Shown one piece after another: positions 19,597 through 27,109 of a DNA stretch of 64,000 bases. The translations under genes were made by a program, and so were the position numbers. The stretch spans positions 1-64,000 of the forward strand of contig NZ_CP033969.1 in the NCBI RefSeq assembly GCF_003854935.1. Direction: 5' to 3'. This DNA comes from Cupriavidus pauculus. Its GTDB lineage: Bacteria > Pseudomonadota > Gammaproteobacteria > Burkholderiales > Burkholderiaceae. Below the pieces are notes generated by a model, which was given only the letters and a program-made list of their open reading frames with translations, had not been told where the DNA came from and searched no databases. Numbering within the stretch: the first letter of the stretch is position 1; every line of letters begins with the position of its first letter.

Positions 19597-19634
19597 TTGT
19601 GTTAGTTTACATCTAAACGTATAGACGTATAGGG
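19597..19634 (+). promoter_or_regulatory. phnG promoter overlapped by a PhnF-type operator
   Basis: TTGTGT (19597-19602) and TATAGA (19620-19625) are 17 bases apart and make a plausible sigma-70 promoter. The palindrome GTATAGAC (19619-19626) matches GTNTANAC and covers the -10. It is the same core as the PhnF site known from Mycobacterium smegmatis. Also present: GTTTA-N4-TAAAC (19605-19618) in the spacer and a partial copy TGGTCTAG at 19579. An AGGGG ribosome site follows at 19631. Confidence 0.6.
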
Positions 19635-19640
19635 GTGATC

Positions 19641-20144
19641 ATGCAGAATGAAACCGCCGGCCCGGCCGATGCGGCGAATACAGCGCGTGCCGCATGGCTG
19701 CGGGTGCTGGCGCTGGCCCAGTCCGATGCACTGGACGCCGCCTGCGCCCGGCTGTTCGCGGCCGCGCCCGCACCCGGCTACCGCCTGCTGCGCAAGCCGG
19801 AATCGGGCATGGCCATGGTGCGCGCCCGGGCCGGCGGCACCGGCGCCCAGTTCAACCTTGGCGAGATGTCCGTCACGCGCTGCGCCGTGGTGCTGGACAC
19901 CCCGGACACTCCGGACGCCCAGGCCATCGCGGGCATGGCCTACGTGCAGGGCCGCGGCCAGCGCCATGCCGAACAGGCCGCGCTGCTCGACGCCCTGCTG
20001 CAGCGGCCCGACTGGCACCAGCGCGTGCAGGACGCCGTGATCGCCCCGCTGGCCCAGGCCATGGCCGACCGCGCTGCGCGGCAGGCCGCCACGGCGGCGC
20101 AAACCCGCGTCGAATTCTTCACGATGGCCCGCGGAGACGACTGA
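19641..20144 (+). CDS. phnG: C-P lyase core subunit PhnG
   Basis: Part of the PhnGHIJ core complex; with PhnI, PhnH and PhnL it transfers the ribosyl triphosphate unit of ATP to an alkylphosphonate. The 167-residue product has RLLRKPESGMAMVRAR and FNLGEMSVTRCAVVLD, the conserved centre of PhnG, and a helical Ala/Gln-rich C-terminus. I take ATG 19641 behind AGGGG; a GTG at 19635 is also in frame. First gene of phnGHIJKLM; its TGA shares one base with the phnH ATG. Confidence 0.93.
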   Translation: MQNETAGPADAANTARAAWLRVLALAQSDALDAACARLFAAAPAPGYRLLRKPESGMAMVRARAGGTGAQFNLGEMSVTRCAVVLDTPDTPDAQAIAGMAYVQGRGQRHAEQAALLDALLQRPDWHQRVQDAVIAPLAQAMADRAARQAATAAQTRVEFFTMARGDD

Positions 20145-20776
20145 TGCCCCCCACCGATAGCCCGATGACCGCCACGCCCCACGCCCGCGCCACGCCGTCG
20201 CTGCTGCCCGGCTTCGACAACCCGGTGGACGACGCGCAGGCCGTGTTCCGCGCCACGCTCGACGCGTTCGCGCATCCCGGCCGGCTGCAGACCCTGCCCG
20301 CCGCCAGCGGCCAGCCCGACGGCCTGTCGCCCACGCTGACCGCCCTGCTGCTGACGCTGGCCGATCCCGACACGCCGGTCTGGCTGCCCGCCAGCGTGCC
20401 CGCAGCCGCCCGCGCGTTCCTGCGCTTCCACTGCGGCTGCCCGCTGGTCGATGCCGTGGCCGACGCCACGTTCGTCTGCGTGCCGGCCGGCCACGCCATG
20501 CCCGCGCTGGCCGACTGCGCGCAGGGCCTGCCCGACTATCCCGACCGCTCGGCCACGCTGCTCGTCGAGGTGGCGTCGCTGCACGACGGCGACGCGCTGA
20601 CGCTGCGCGGCCCCGGCATCGAGACCACCCAGCCGCTGCGCATGCGCGGCCTGCCCGACGACTTCCGCGCGGCCTGGCGTGCCAACAACGCCCGCTTTCC
20701 GCTCGGCGTGGACCTGCTGCTGGCCAGCGGGCCGCACTTCTGCGCCATGACGCGCACCACGCAGGTGGAGGACTGA
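20144..20776 (+). CDS. phnH: C-P lyase core subunit PhnH
   Basis: Structural partner in the C-P lyase core complex, of PRTase-like fold but without known own activity. The 210-residue protein has the family motifs NPVDDAQAVFRATLDAFAHPG (near residues 24-44), CPLVD, GAxF-type ATFVCVP and RGPGIE, and ends PLGVDLLLASGPHFCAMTRTT. The ATG at 20144 overlaps the phnG stop by one base; a second ATG at 20165 is possible. One base separates its TGA from the phnI start. Confidence 0.93.
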   Translation: MPPTDSPMTATPHARATPSLLPGFDNPVDDAQAVFRATLDAFAHPGRLQTLPAASGQPDGLSPTLTALLLTLADPDTPVWLPASVPAAARAFLRFHCGCPLVDAVADATFVCVPAGHAMPALADCAQGLPDYPDRSATLLVEVASLHDGDALTLRGPGIETTQPLRMRGLPDDFRAAWRANNARFPLGVDLLLASGPHFCAMTRTTQVED

Positions 20777-20777
20777 C

Positions 20778-21929
20778 ATGTACGTAGCCGTCAAGGGTGG
20801 CGAGCGCGCCATCCTCAATTCCTACCGGATGCTGGACACCTATCGCCGCGGCGACCCGTCCGTGCCCGACGTCACGCTGGCGCAGATCCGCGAGCAAATG
20901 CCGCTGGCCGTGGCCCGCGTGATGGCCGAGGGCTCGCTGTACGACCCGCACCTGGCCGCGCTGGCGCTGAAGCAGGCGGCCGGCGACCAGATCGAGGCCA
21001 TCTTCCTGCTGCGCGCGTACCGCACCACGCTGGCGCGCTTTGGCTACACCGCGCCGCTGGACACCGGCACCATGCAGTTGCAGCGCCGCATCTCGTCGAC
21101 GTTCAAGGACGTGCCCGGCGGACAGGTGCTGGGGCCCACCTACGACTACACCCAGCGGCTGCTCGACTTCACGCTGGAAGCGGGCCGCGAGCCGGAGCCG
21201 CTGCCGCCGTCGCCCGCGCCGCTGGCGGCCAGCATGCCGCGCGTGACCGGCCTGCTCGAAGCCGAATCGCTGGTCGAGGCCGACACGATCCCCGACGGCG
21301 ACCCCGCCCCGCCCGACCTGACGCGCGAGCCGCTGTCCTTCCCGGCCGGGCGCCCGGCGCGGCTGCAGAACCTGGCCCGCGCAGACGAGGGCTTCCTGCT
21401 GTCGATGGGCTACTCCACGCAGCGTGGCTACGGCAACTCGCACCCGTTCGCGGCCGAGATCCGCTACGGAAGCTGCGAGGTCGAGATGTTCATCGAGGAG
21501 CTGGGCTTCGCGGTGACCGTGGGAGAGGTGGAGCTGACCGAGTGCCAGATGGTGAGCCAGTTCGCCGGCAACGCCGACGAGGCGCCGCGCCTGACGCGCG
21601 GCTACGGGCTGGTGTTCGGCTACAACGAGCGCAAGGCCATGTCGATGGCGCTGGTGGACCGCGCGATGCGGGCCGCCGAACTGGGCGAGGCCGCCGACAA
21701 CCCCGCCAACGACATCGAGTTCATGCTGTACCACAGCGACAACGTCGAGGCGTCGGGCTTCGTCCAGCACCTGAAGCTGCCGCACTACGTCGACTTCCAG
21801 GCCAACCTGGAACTGCTGCGCCGGCTGCGCGCCGCGCAGGGCGAGCCGGCGGCCCAGGCCGACCAGGCCGACCAGGCCGCCCCATCGCAACCGCAACCGT
21901 CGCCATCGCAAGAGGAGTCGCTGGCATGA
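20778..21929 (+). CDS. phnI: C-P lyase subunit PhnI, ribosylating nucleosidase
   Basis: Catalytic subunit that removes adenine from ATP or GTP while attaching the phosphonate to ribose C1. The 383-residue protein begins MYVAVKGGERAILNSYRML, the PhnI signature, and has SSTFKDVPGGQVLGPTYDYTQRLLDF, RGYGNSHPFAAEIRYG and a late LMLYHSDNVE-like HSDNVEASGFVQHLKLPHYVDF block. The last 30 residues are a Gln/Ala/Pro linker rich in repeats. Overlaps phnJ by ATGA. Confidence 0.95.
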   Translation: MYVAVKGGERAILNSYRMLDTYRRGDPSVPDVTLAQIREQMPLAVARVMAEGSLYDPHLAALALKQAAGDQIEAIFLLRAYRTTLARFGYTAPLDTGTMQLQRRISSTFKDVPGGQVLGPTYDYTQRLLDFTLEAGREPEPLPPSPAPLAASMPRVTGLLEAESLVEADTIPDGDPAPPDLTREPLSFPAGRPARLQNLARADEGFLLSMGYSTQRGYGNSHPFAAEIRYGSCEVEMFIEELGFAVTVGEVELTECQMVSQFAGNADEAPRLTRGYGLVFGYNERKAMSMALVDRAMRAAELGEAADNPANDIEFMLYHSDNVEASGFVQHLKLPHYVDFQANLELLRRLRAAQGEPAAQADQADQAAPSQPQPSPSQEESLA

Positions 21930-22831
21930 CCGCCGCCCACGCTACCCCCGTCACCGCCCCCGTGGCGCGCGACGACCACTACAACTTCGGCTACCTGGAC
22001 GAATCGACCAAGCGCATGCTGCGCCGCGCGCTGCTCAAGGCCGTGGCCATTCCCGGCTACCAGGTGCCGTTCGGCAGCCGCGAGATGCCGCTGCCCTACG
22101 GCTGGGGCACCGGCGGCATCCAGGTGACCGCCGCCATCATCGGCCGGCAGGACGTGCTCAAGGTGATCGACCAGGGCTCCGACGACACCACGAACGCCAT
22201 CAACATCCGCCGCTTCTTCGGCCGCGTGACCGGCGTGCAGACCACCGAGCGCACCGCCGAGGCGACGATCATCCAGACCCGCCACCGCATTCCCGAGACG
22301 AAGCTGCGCGCGGGCCAGACCATGGTCTACCAGGTGCCCATCCCCGAGCCGTTGCGCTGGCTGGAACCGAGCGAGACCGAAACACGCACGATGCACGCGC
22401 TGGCCGAGTATGGGTCCATGCACGTCAAGCTCTACGAGGACATCGCCCACCATGGCCATATCGCCACGACGTACGACTACCCGGTCATCGTCAACCAGCG
22501 CTACATGATGCGCCCGTCGCCAATCCCCAAGTTCGACAACCCCAAGCTGGACCGCAGCCCGGCGCTGATGCTGTTCGGCGCCGGCCGCGAGAAGCGCGTG
22601 TACGCGGTGCCGCCGTACACGTCGGTCAAGAGCCTGGACTTCGTGGACCACCCGTTCACCGTCGAGAAGTGGTCGAGCTGCTGCGCGCAGTGCGGCGCCA
22701 CCGACAGCTACCTGGACGAGATCATCACCGACGATGCCGGCACGCGCATGTTCGTGTGCTCGGACACCGAGTACTGCGCCGACCGCCAGGCCGCGCAGGC
22801 CGTGCAGACCGCCGCCGGAGGCCAGCCATGA
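21926..22831 (+). CDS. phnJ: C-P lyase radical SAM subunit PhnJ
   Basis: Cleaves the carbon-phosphorus bond of 5-phosphoribosyl 1-phosphonate by a glycyl/thiyl radical, giving alkane and 5-phosphoribosyl 1,2-cyclic phosphate. The 301-residue protein keeps every key residue: C253, C256 and C278 for the 4Fe-4S cluster, C284 as radical relay, with exactly the spacing of E. coli C241/C244/C266/C272, and G44 in AIPGYQVPFG at the place of the radical Gly32. PLPYGWGTGGIQVTAAIIG and DQGSDDTTNAINIRRFF are the conserved core. So the lyase should be active. Coupled to phnI and phnK by four-base overlaps. Confidence 0.97.
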   Translation: MTAAHATPVTAPVARDDHYNFGYLDESTKRMLRRALLKAVAIPGYQVPFGSREMPLPYGWGTGGIQVTAAIIGRQDVLKVIDQGSDDTTNAINIRRFFGRVTGVQTTERTAEATIIQTRHRIPETKLRAGQTMVYQVPIPEPLRWLEPSETETRTMHALAEYGSMHVKLYEDIAHHGHIATTYDYPVIVNQRYMMRPSPIPKFDNPKLDRSPALMLFGAGREKRVYAVPPYTSVKSLDFVDHPFTVEKWSSCCAQCGATDSYLDEIITDDAGTRMFVCSDTEYCADRQAAQAVQTAAGGQP

Positions 22832-23604
22832 ACGCCACACCGCTGCTGTCCGTCCGCAGCCTGACCCACACGTGGGACGGCACGCACGGCTGCCATGACG
22901 TCAGCTTCGACCTGTATCCGGGCGAGGTGCTCTGCGTGGTTGGCGAATCGGGCTCCGGCAAGAGCACGCTGCTGCAGGCACTGTCGATGCAGGTGCGCGC
23001 CCAGCGCGGCAGCGTGCACTACGACATGCGCGAGACCGGGCTGACCGACCTCGCGTCGCTGTCCAGCGCGCGCATGCGGCTGCTGGCCCGCACCGACTGG
23101 GGCTTCGTGCGCCAGCACGCCCGCGACGGCCTGCGCATGCAGGTCAGCGCCGGCGCCAACATCGCCGAGCGGCTGATGGCCGTGGGCCACCGCCACTATG
23201 GCGACCTGCGCGAGATTGCCGGCGCGTGGCTGGAGAAGATGGAAATCGACCTGGCCCGGCTGGACGACGTGCCGGGCACGTTCTCGGGCGGCATGCAGCA
23301 GCGGCTGCAGATTGCGCGCAACCTGGTCACCCATCCGCGCCTGGTCTTCATGGACGAGCCCACCGCGTCGCTGGACGTGTCGGTGCAGGCCCGCCTGCTG
23401 GACCTGATGCGCCGCCTGGTGACCGACCTGGGCCTGGCCGCCGTGCTGGTCACGCACGACCTGGCCGTGGCGCGGCTGCTGGCCCACCGCACGCTCGTGA
23501 TGCAGGGCGGCCGCGTGGTGGAACAGGGCCTGACCGACCAGATTCTCGACGACCCGCAGCACCCGTACACCCAGCTGCTGGTTTCCTCCATCCTGCAGGG
23601 CTGA
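22828..23604 (+). CDS. phnK: C-P lyase ABC-type ATPase PhnK
   Basis: ABC-fold protein that binds the C-P lyase core rather than a membrane permease. The 258-residue product has Walker A GESGSGKST, the signature TFSGGMQQRLQIARNL, Walker B LVFMDEPTASLD and switch His in VLVTHDLAVA. The C-terminal RTLVMQGGRVVEQGLTDQILDDPQHPYTQLLVSS is of the oligopeptide-ATPase type usual for PhnK. Overlaps phnJ by four bases; two bases before phnL. Confidence 0.94.
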   Translation: MNATPLLSVRSLTHTWDGTHGCHDVSFDLYPGEVLCVVGESGSGKSTLLQALSMQVRAQRGSVHYDMRETGLTDLASLSSARMRLLARTDWGFVRQHARDGLRMQVSAGANIAERLMAVGHRHYGDLREIAGAWLEKMEIDLARLDDVPGTFSGGMQQRLQIARNLVTHPRLVFMDEPTASLDVSVQARLLDLMRRLVTDLGLAAVLVTHDLAVARLLAHRTLVMQGGRVVEQGLTDQILDDPQHPYTQLLVSSILQG

Positions 23605-23606
23605 CC

Positions 23607-24335
23607 ATGATGCAAGCAGATACCGCCAAGCTGGTCGAGGTGCGCGGCCTCGGCAAGATGTTCACGTTGCACAACCAGGGCGGCATCCGGCTGCCCGTGC
23701 TGCAGGCAATCGACTTCGACGCGTCGCGCGGCGAATGCCTGGTGCTGTCCGGCCGCTCGGGCACCGGCAAGAGCACGCTGCTGCGCTGCCTCTACGGCAA
23801 CTACCTGGCCACCGAAGGCACGATCCGGCTGCGCGACACCAGCGCGCCCGGCGAGCCGTGGGTGGCCCTGACCGGCGCGCCCGAGCAGCAGGTGCTAGGG
23901 CTGCGGCGCGACGTGATCGGCTACGTCTCGCAGTTCCTGCGCGCCATCCCGCGCGTGTCCGCGCTGGACGTGGTGGCCGATCCGCTGCAGCAGCGCGGCG
24001 CCAGCCACGAGGAAGCGCGCGCCCGCGCGGCCGTGCTGCTGGAACGGCTGAACCTGCCGCGCCGGCTCTGGGACCTGCCGCCCGCCACGTTCTCGGGCGG
24101 CGAGCAGCAGCGCGTGAACATCGCGCGCGGGCTGATCGGCGGGCACCCGGTGCTGCTGCTGGACGAACCGACCGCCTCGCTCGACGCCGACAACCGCGCC
24201 GTGGTCATCGCCCTGATCCGCGAAGCACTGGCCGAGGGCCGCGCGCTGATCGGCATCTTCCACGACGAGGCCGTGCGCGACGCCGTGGCCACGCGCGCGC
24301 TGCCGCTGCAACCCGTGGTGGCCGCCAACGCATGA
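23607..24335 (+). CDS. phnL: C-P lyase ABC-type ATPase PhnL
   Basis: Second ABC-fold protein of the C-P lyase system; needed with PhnGHI for ribosylation of the phosphonate, with PhnK it docks on the core. The 242-residue product has Walker A SGRSGTGKST, PhnL-type YVSQFLRAIPRVSALDVVA, signature TFSGGEQQRVNIARGL, Walker B VLLLDEPTASLD and switch His in IGIFHDEAVRD. Two ATG codons lie in tandem at 23607 and 23610; either may be used. Confidence 0.94.
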   Translation: MMQADTAKLVEVRGLGKMFTLHNQGGIRLPVLQAIDFDASRGECLVLSGRSGTGKSTLLRCLYGNYLATEGTIRLRDTSAPGEPWVALTGAPEQQVLGLRRDVIGYVSQFLRAIPRVSALDVVADPLQQRGASHEEARARAAVLLERLNLPRRLWDLPPATFSGGEQQRVNIARGLIGGHPVLLLDEPTASLDADNRAVVIALIREALAEGRALIGIFHDEAVRDAVATRALPLQPVVAANA

Positions 24336-24411
24336 AGGCCTGGACTTCCTGACGCCCGCCGCCGAGCCCCGCCTCGACATACCGCCCCCAACCCCCGACT
24401 CCGAACCGGAC

Positions 24412-25611
24412 ATGTCCTCCACCTACCTGACGCACGCCACGCTGGTCCTGCCCGACCGTGTGCTGCATGACAGCGCCCTGCTGATCGCCGATGGCCAGAT
24501 CGCCGCCATCGAACCGGCCGCGGCCCCCGCCGGCGCGCAAGTGATCGACCTGCGCGGCCACACCGTGATGCCGGGCTTGATCGACGTCCACTGCGACGCC
24601 ATCGAAAAGGAAGTGGAACCGCGCGCCAACGTGCTGTTCCCGCTCGACTTTGCCGTGGCGCAGGTGGACCGCCGCAACGCCGCGGCCGGCATCACCACGC
24701 CGTACCACGCGCTGTCGTTCGCCAGCAACCAGTTCGGCGTGCGCAACAACGACACGGCCGCCACGCTGGTGCGCACCGTGGCCGCCTACAACCGGCACGG
24801 GCTGGTCGACAACCGCATCCACTGCCGCTACGAGGTGACCGACGCGGCGGCCGTGCCGGTGCTGGAGGCGCTGATGGCCGAAGGCGTGGTGGACCTGCTG
24901 TCGGTCATGGACCACTCGCCCGGCCAGGGCCAGTTCAAGACGCTCGACGCGTACCTGTCGTACATGATGGGCAACCACGGCATGAGCCGCGACGAGGCCG
25001 CCGACGCGGCCGCGCGCAAGACCGCCGAGCTGGACGGCGCCACCGAGCGCGTGAACCGCCTGGTGGCGCAGGCCCACGCGCTGGGCATCCCGACGGCCAG
25101 CCATGACGACGATTCGCCGCAGCGCATTGCCGCCATGCAGGCGCTGGGCGTGCGCATGAGCGAGTTTCCGATCAACCTGGAGACGGCGCGCGCCGCGTCG
25201 GCGCATCGGCTGCCGACCATCCTGGGCGCGCCCAACGTGCTGCGCGGCAAAAGCCAGAGCGGGTCGATGCGGGCCATCGACGCCATCCAGGCCGGCGTGG
25301 GCAACATCCTCTGCTCGGACTACCAGCCGTCGACGCTCATTGCCGCCGCGTTTGCCGCGTCGGGGCTGGCCGGGCTGCCGCTGAACGACGCGCTGGCGCT
25401 GGTCACCGCCAATCCGGCCGACGCCTGCCTGCTGGCCGACCGCGGCCGGCTGCTGCCGGGCCAGCGCGCCGACGTGATCGCCGTGGCCAGCGTGGCCGAT
25501 CAGCCGCTGGTCACGCACACGTGGTCGGCCGGGCGGCTGGTGTTCGCGGCCGGCTATCCGGCCGTCCAGCACGCCGCGCCGCGCGAAGGCGCGCTGCAGG
25601 CGGTGGCCTGA
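24412..25611 (+). CDS. phnM: Ribosyl-alkylphosphonate triphosphate diphosphatase PhnM
   Basis: Amidohydrolase that removes pyrophosphate from ribose 1-alkylphosphonate 5-triphosphate, before C-P cleavage. The 399-residue protein has the metal motif in PGLIDVHCDAIEKEVEPRANV (HxD about residues 60-62), SVMDHSPGQGQF, SHDDDSPQRIAAM, GAPNVLRGKSQSG and LCSDYQPS. It lies 76 bases after phnL and ends the C-P lyase operon. The EPRANV stretch departs from the MPRPGV seen in E. coli PhnM and in the paralogue at 17377, so which of the two carries the classic step is not sure. Confidence 0.92.
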   Translation: MSSTYLTHATLVLPDRVLHDSALLIADGQIAAIEPAAAPAGAQVIDLRGHTVMPGLIDVHCDAIEKEVEPRANVLFPLDFAVAQVDRRNAAAGITTPYHALSFASNQFGVRNNDTAATLVRTVAAYNRHGLVDNRIHCRYEVTDAAAVPVLEALMAEGVVDLLSVMDHSPGQGQFKTLDAYLSYMMGNHGMSRDEAADAAARKTAELDGATERVNRLVAQAHALGIPTASHDDDSPQRIAAMQALGVRMSEFPINLETARAASAHRLPTILGAPNVLRGKSQSGSMRAIDAIQAGVGNILCSDYQPSTLIAAAFAASGLAGLPLNDALALVTANPADACLLADRGRLLPGQRADVIAVASVADQPLVTHTWSAGRLVFAAGYPAVQHAAPREGALQAVA

Positions 25612-25616
25612 GCGCC

Positions 25617-25730
25617 GGCCGGGCGGGACGTGGGCCGCACGTCGCTCGAACGCGCGTTTGCGCCGCGAGCGTGGCCCGCGGGCCCGGCCGCACCATGCAA
25701 AAGGCCGCGCATCGGCACCGGTGCGCGGCC
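25617..25730 (+). other. Structured 3' region after phnM with two hairpins
   Basis: Three nested stems, 25617-25624/25682-25689 (8 pairs), 25632-25636/25673-25677 (5) and 25643-25648/25666-25671 (6), form one long imperfect hairpin starting 5 bases after the phnM stop. A second hairpin with 9-base arms (25703-25711/25722-25730) follows. Neither has a plus-strand U-tract; the second has TTTT after it on the minus strand. Probably the operon end, perhaps an mRNA stabiliser. Confidence 0.45.
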
Positions 25731-25855
25731 ACATCCATTGACTATAGGCGCTGGACCTTACCGGCGCACGCTAGGGCTAGTCCCCATCACATAGCGCTGG
25801 CCTTTGCCGGGCGATCCCCTACATTGAAAGCGGCGGAGGCCAGAGGGGATCGGAC

Positions 25856-26383
25856 ATGAAGTCAATACGCATGACAGTGCCAGCGATGCTGGCACTTTTT
25901 TTGTTCGCGGGCTGCGCGGACCTGCTGCCGCAGAAGGTGGACCGCTCGCCGCCGCTGGCCGGCCCCAACGTGAACACCGACACCACCTACCCGCCCGCGC
26001 CCGAGACCCGCGCCACGCCCATCGCCGCGCGCGAGATCAACATGGCCGGCGTCTGCCGGCGCACCGAGGAGGACGGCTTTCGCGAGGATGCCGTGGTCCG
26101 CGTGGCGCACAACGCGGTGCAGTCGCTGAGCTGGAAGCTCTGGGTGTCGCGCAAGGGGTCGTGCCGCTTTGACCTGGAGCAGTTCAAGCAGGTCCAGCAG
26201 ACGCCGCACATCGAACTGCACGCTGTGGATGGCAGCGGCTGCAAGCTCATGGTCTGGCAGGACCCGCGCCGCATCACGCTGGCCCACGCGCGCTGCGAGA
26301 AGTACTGCACGCCCGGCATCTACGAGCAGGCGTGGCCGGTGCTGTTCGACCCCAAGAGCGGAAGCTGCGCGCAGATCCGCTGA
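25856..26383 (+). CDS. Orphan lipoprotein with six conserved-looking cysteines
   Basis: A 175-residue protein I do not recognise. The N-terminus MKSIRMTVPAMLALFLFAGC is a lipoprotein signal with C20 as the lipid-bearing residue. After a Pro/Thr-rich linker (about 28-60) comes a globular part with C67, C103, C129, C147, C151 and C171, enough for three disulfides, which fits a periplasmic place. No catalytic motif is evident. It stands between the phn operon and the convergent peroxidase-related gene, 244 bases after phnM, so is probably not part of the phosphonate unit. Confidence 0.75.
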   Translation: MKSIRMTVPAMLALFLFAGCADLLPQKVDRSPPLAGPNVNTDTTYPPAPETRATPIAAREINMAGVCRRTEEDGFREDAVVRVAHNAVQSLSWKLWVSRKGSCRFDLEQFKQVQQTPHIELHAVDGSGCKLMVWQDPRRITLAHARCEKYCTPGIYEQAWPVLFDPKSGSCAQIR

Positions 26384-26396
26384 GCCCCGCCCGCCG

Positions 26397-27017
26397 CTAC
26401 TTGCCTTTCGGCACGCGCCCGAGCAGGTAGAACGCGTCGTTGGGCCGCATGCCGATGGTGTTGGCCATGCGGTTCGACAGCCCGAAAAACGCCGTGATCG
26501 CGGCGATGTCCCAGGCGTCCTCGTCGTCAAAGCCGTGCGCGCGCAGCGCCGCGAAGTCGGCCTCGTCGACCGTGTGCGACGCCTGGCAGACCTTCATCGC
26601 GAAATCGAGCATCGCGCGCTGGCGCGGCGCAATGTCGGCCTTGCGGTAGTTGACCGCCACCTGGTCCGCCACGAGCGGCTTCTTCTCGTAGATCCGCAGG
26701 ATCGCGCCGTGGGCCACCACGCAGTAGAGGCACTGGTTGGCGCCCGACGTCGCCACGACGATCATCTCCCGGTCGCCCTTGGTCAGGTTGCCGGTCTCCT
26801 TGAGCATCAGCGCGTCGTGATAGGCGAAGAACGCGCGGCACTCGTCCGGCCGGTGGGCCAGCGCCAGGAACACATTCGGGACGAAACCAGCCTTTTCCTG
26901 CACTTCCAGCACGCGCTGGCGCAGGTCGTCGGGCAGATCGGCAATGGCGGGGACGGGGTAGCGGCTGATGGGGGGCTGGGCGGTGGGCTGGGCGGGGATT
27001 TGTGCGGCCTCGGTCAT
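26397..27017 (-). CDS. Peroxidase-related protein of the AhpD/CMD family
   Basis: A 206-residue, all-helical protein of the carboxymuconolactone decarboxylase / AhpD-like superfamily. The redox motif is C-L-Y-C in NQCLYCVVAHGAILRI (about 97-112), with the downstream His of the ExxxxxCxxCxxxH pattern. C-terminal NRMANTIGMRPNDAFYLLGR is typical of the peroxidase-related branch. It probably reduces peroxides with a thiol partner; partner unknown. Start chosen at ATG 27017 after a GGAGACAG ribosome site; the longer frame looks untranslated. Lies 92 bases after msbA on the same strand. Confidence 0.88.
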   Translation of the reverse strand: MTEAAQIPAQPTAQPPISRYPVPAIADLPDDLRQRVLEVQEKAGFVPNVFLALAHRPDECRAFFAYHDALMLKETGNLTKGDREMIVVATSGANQCLYCVVAHGAILRIYEKKPLVADQVAVNYRKADIAPRQRAMLDFAMKVCQASHTVDEADFAALRAHGFDDEDAWDIAAITAFFGLSNRMANTIGMRPNDAFYLLGRVPKGK

Positions 27018-27109
27018 GTCTGTCTCCTGTCGGGTGTCGGGTCCCCGTATCGGTACATGCGGTACAGCCCGGCCATGGCACCCCGCCATGGCCGTCGGAT
27101 GCTGGCAGC

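Noticed and set aside
12625-25611. The phosphonate block as a recent mobile island
   Set aside because: It interrupts a run of core genes, but I see no integrase, tRNA, direct repeat or change in GC or codon habit at its edges. Transfer cannot be supported from the sequence alone.
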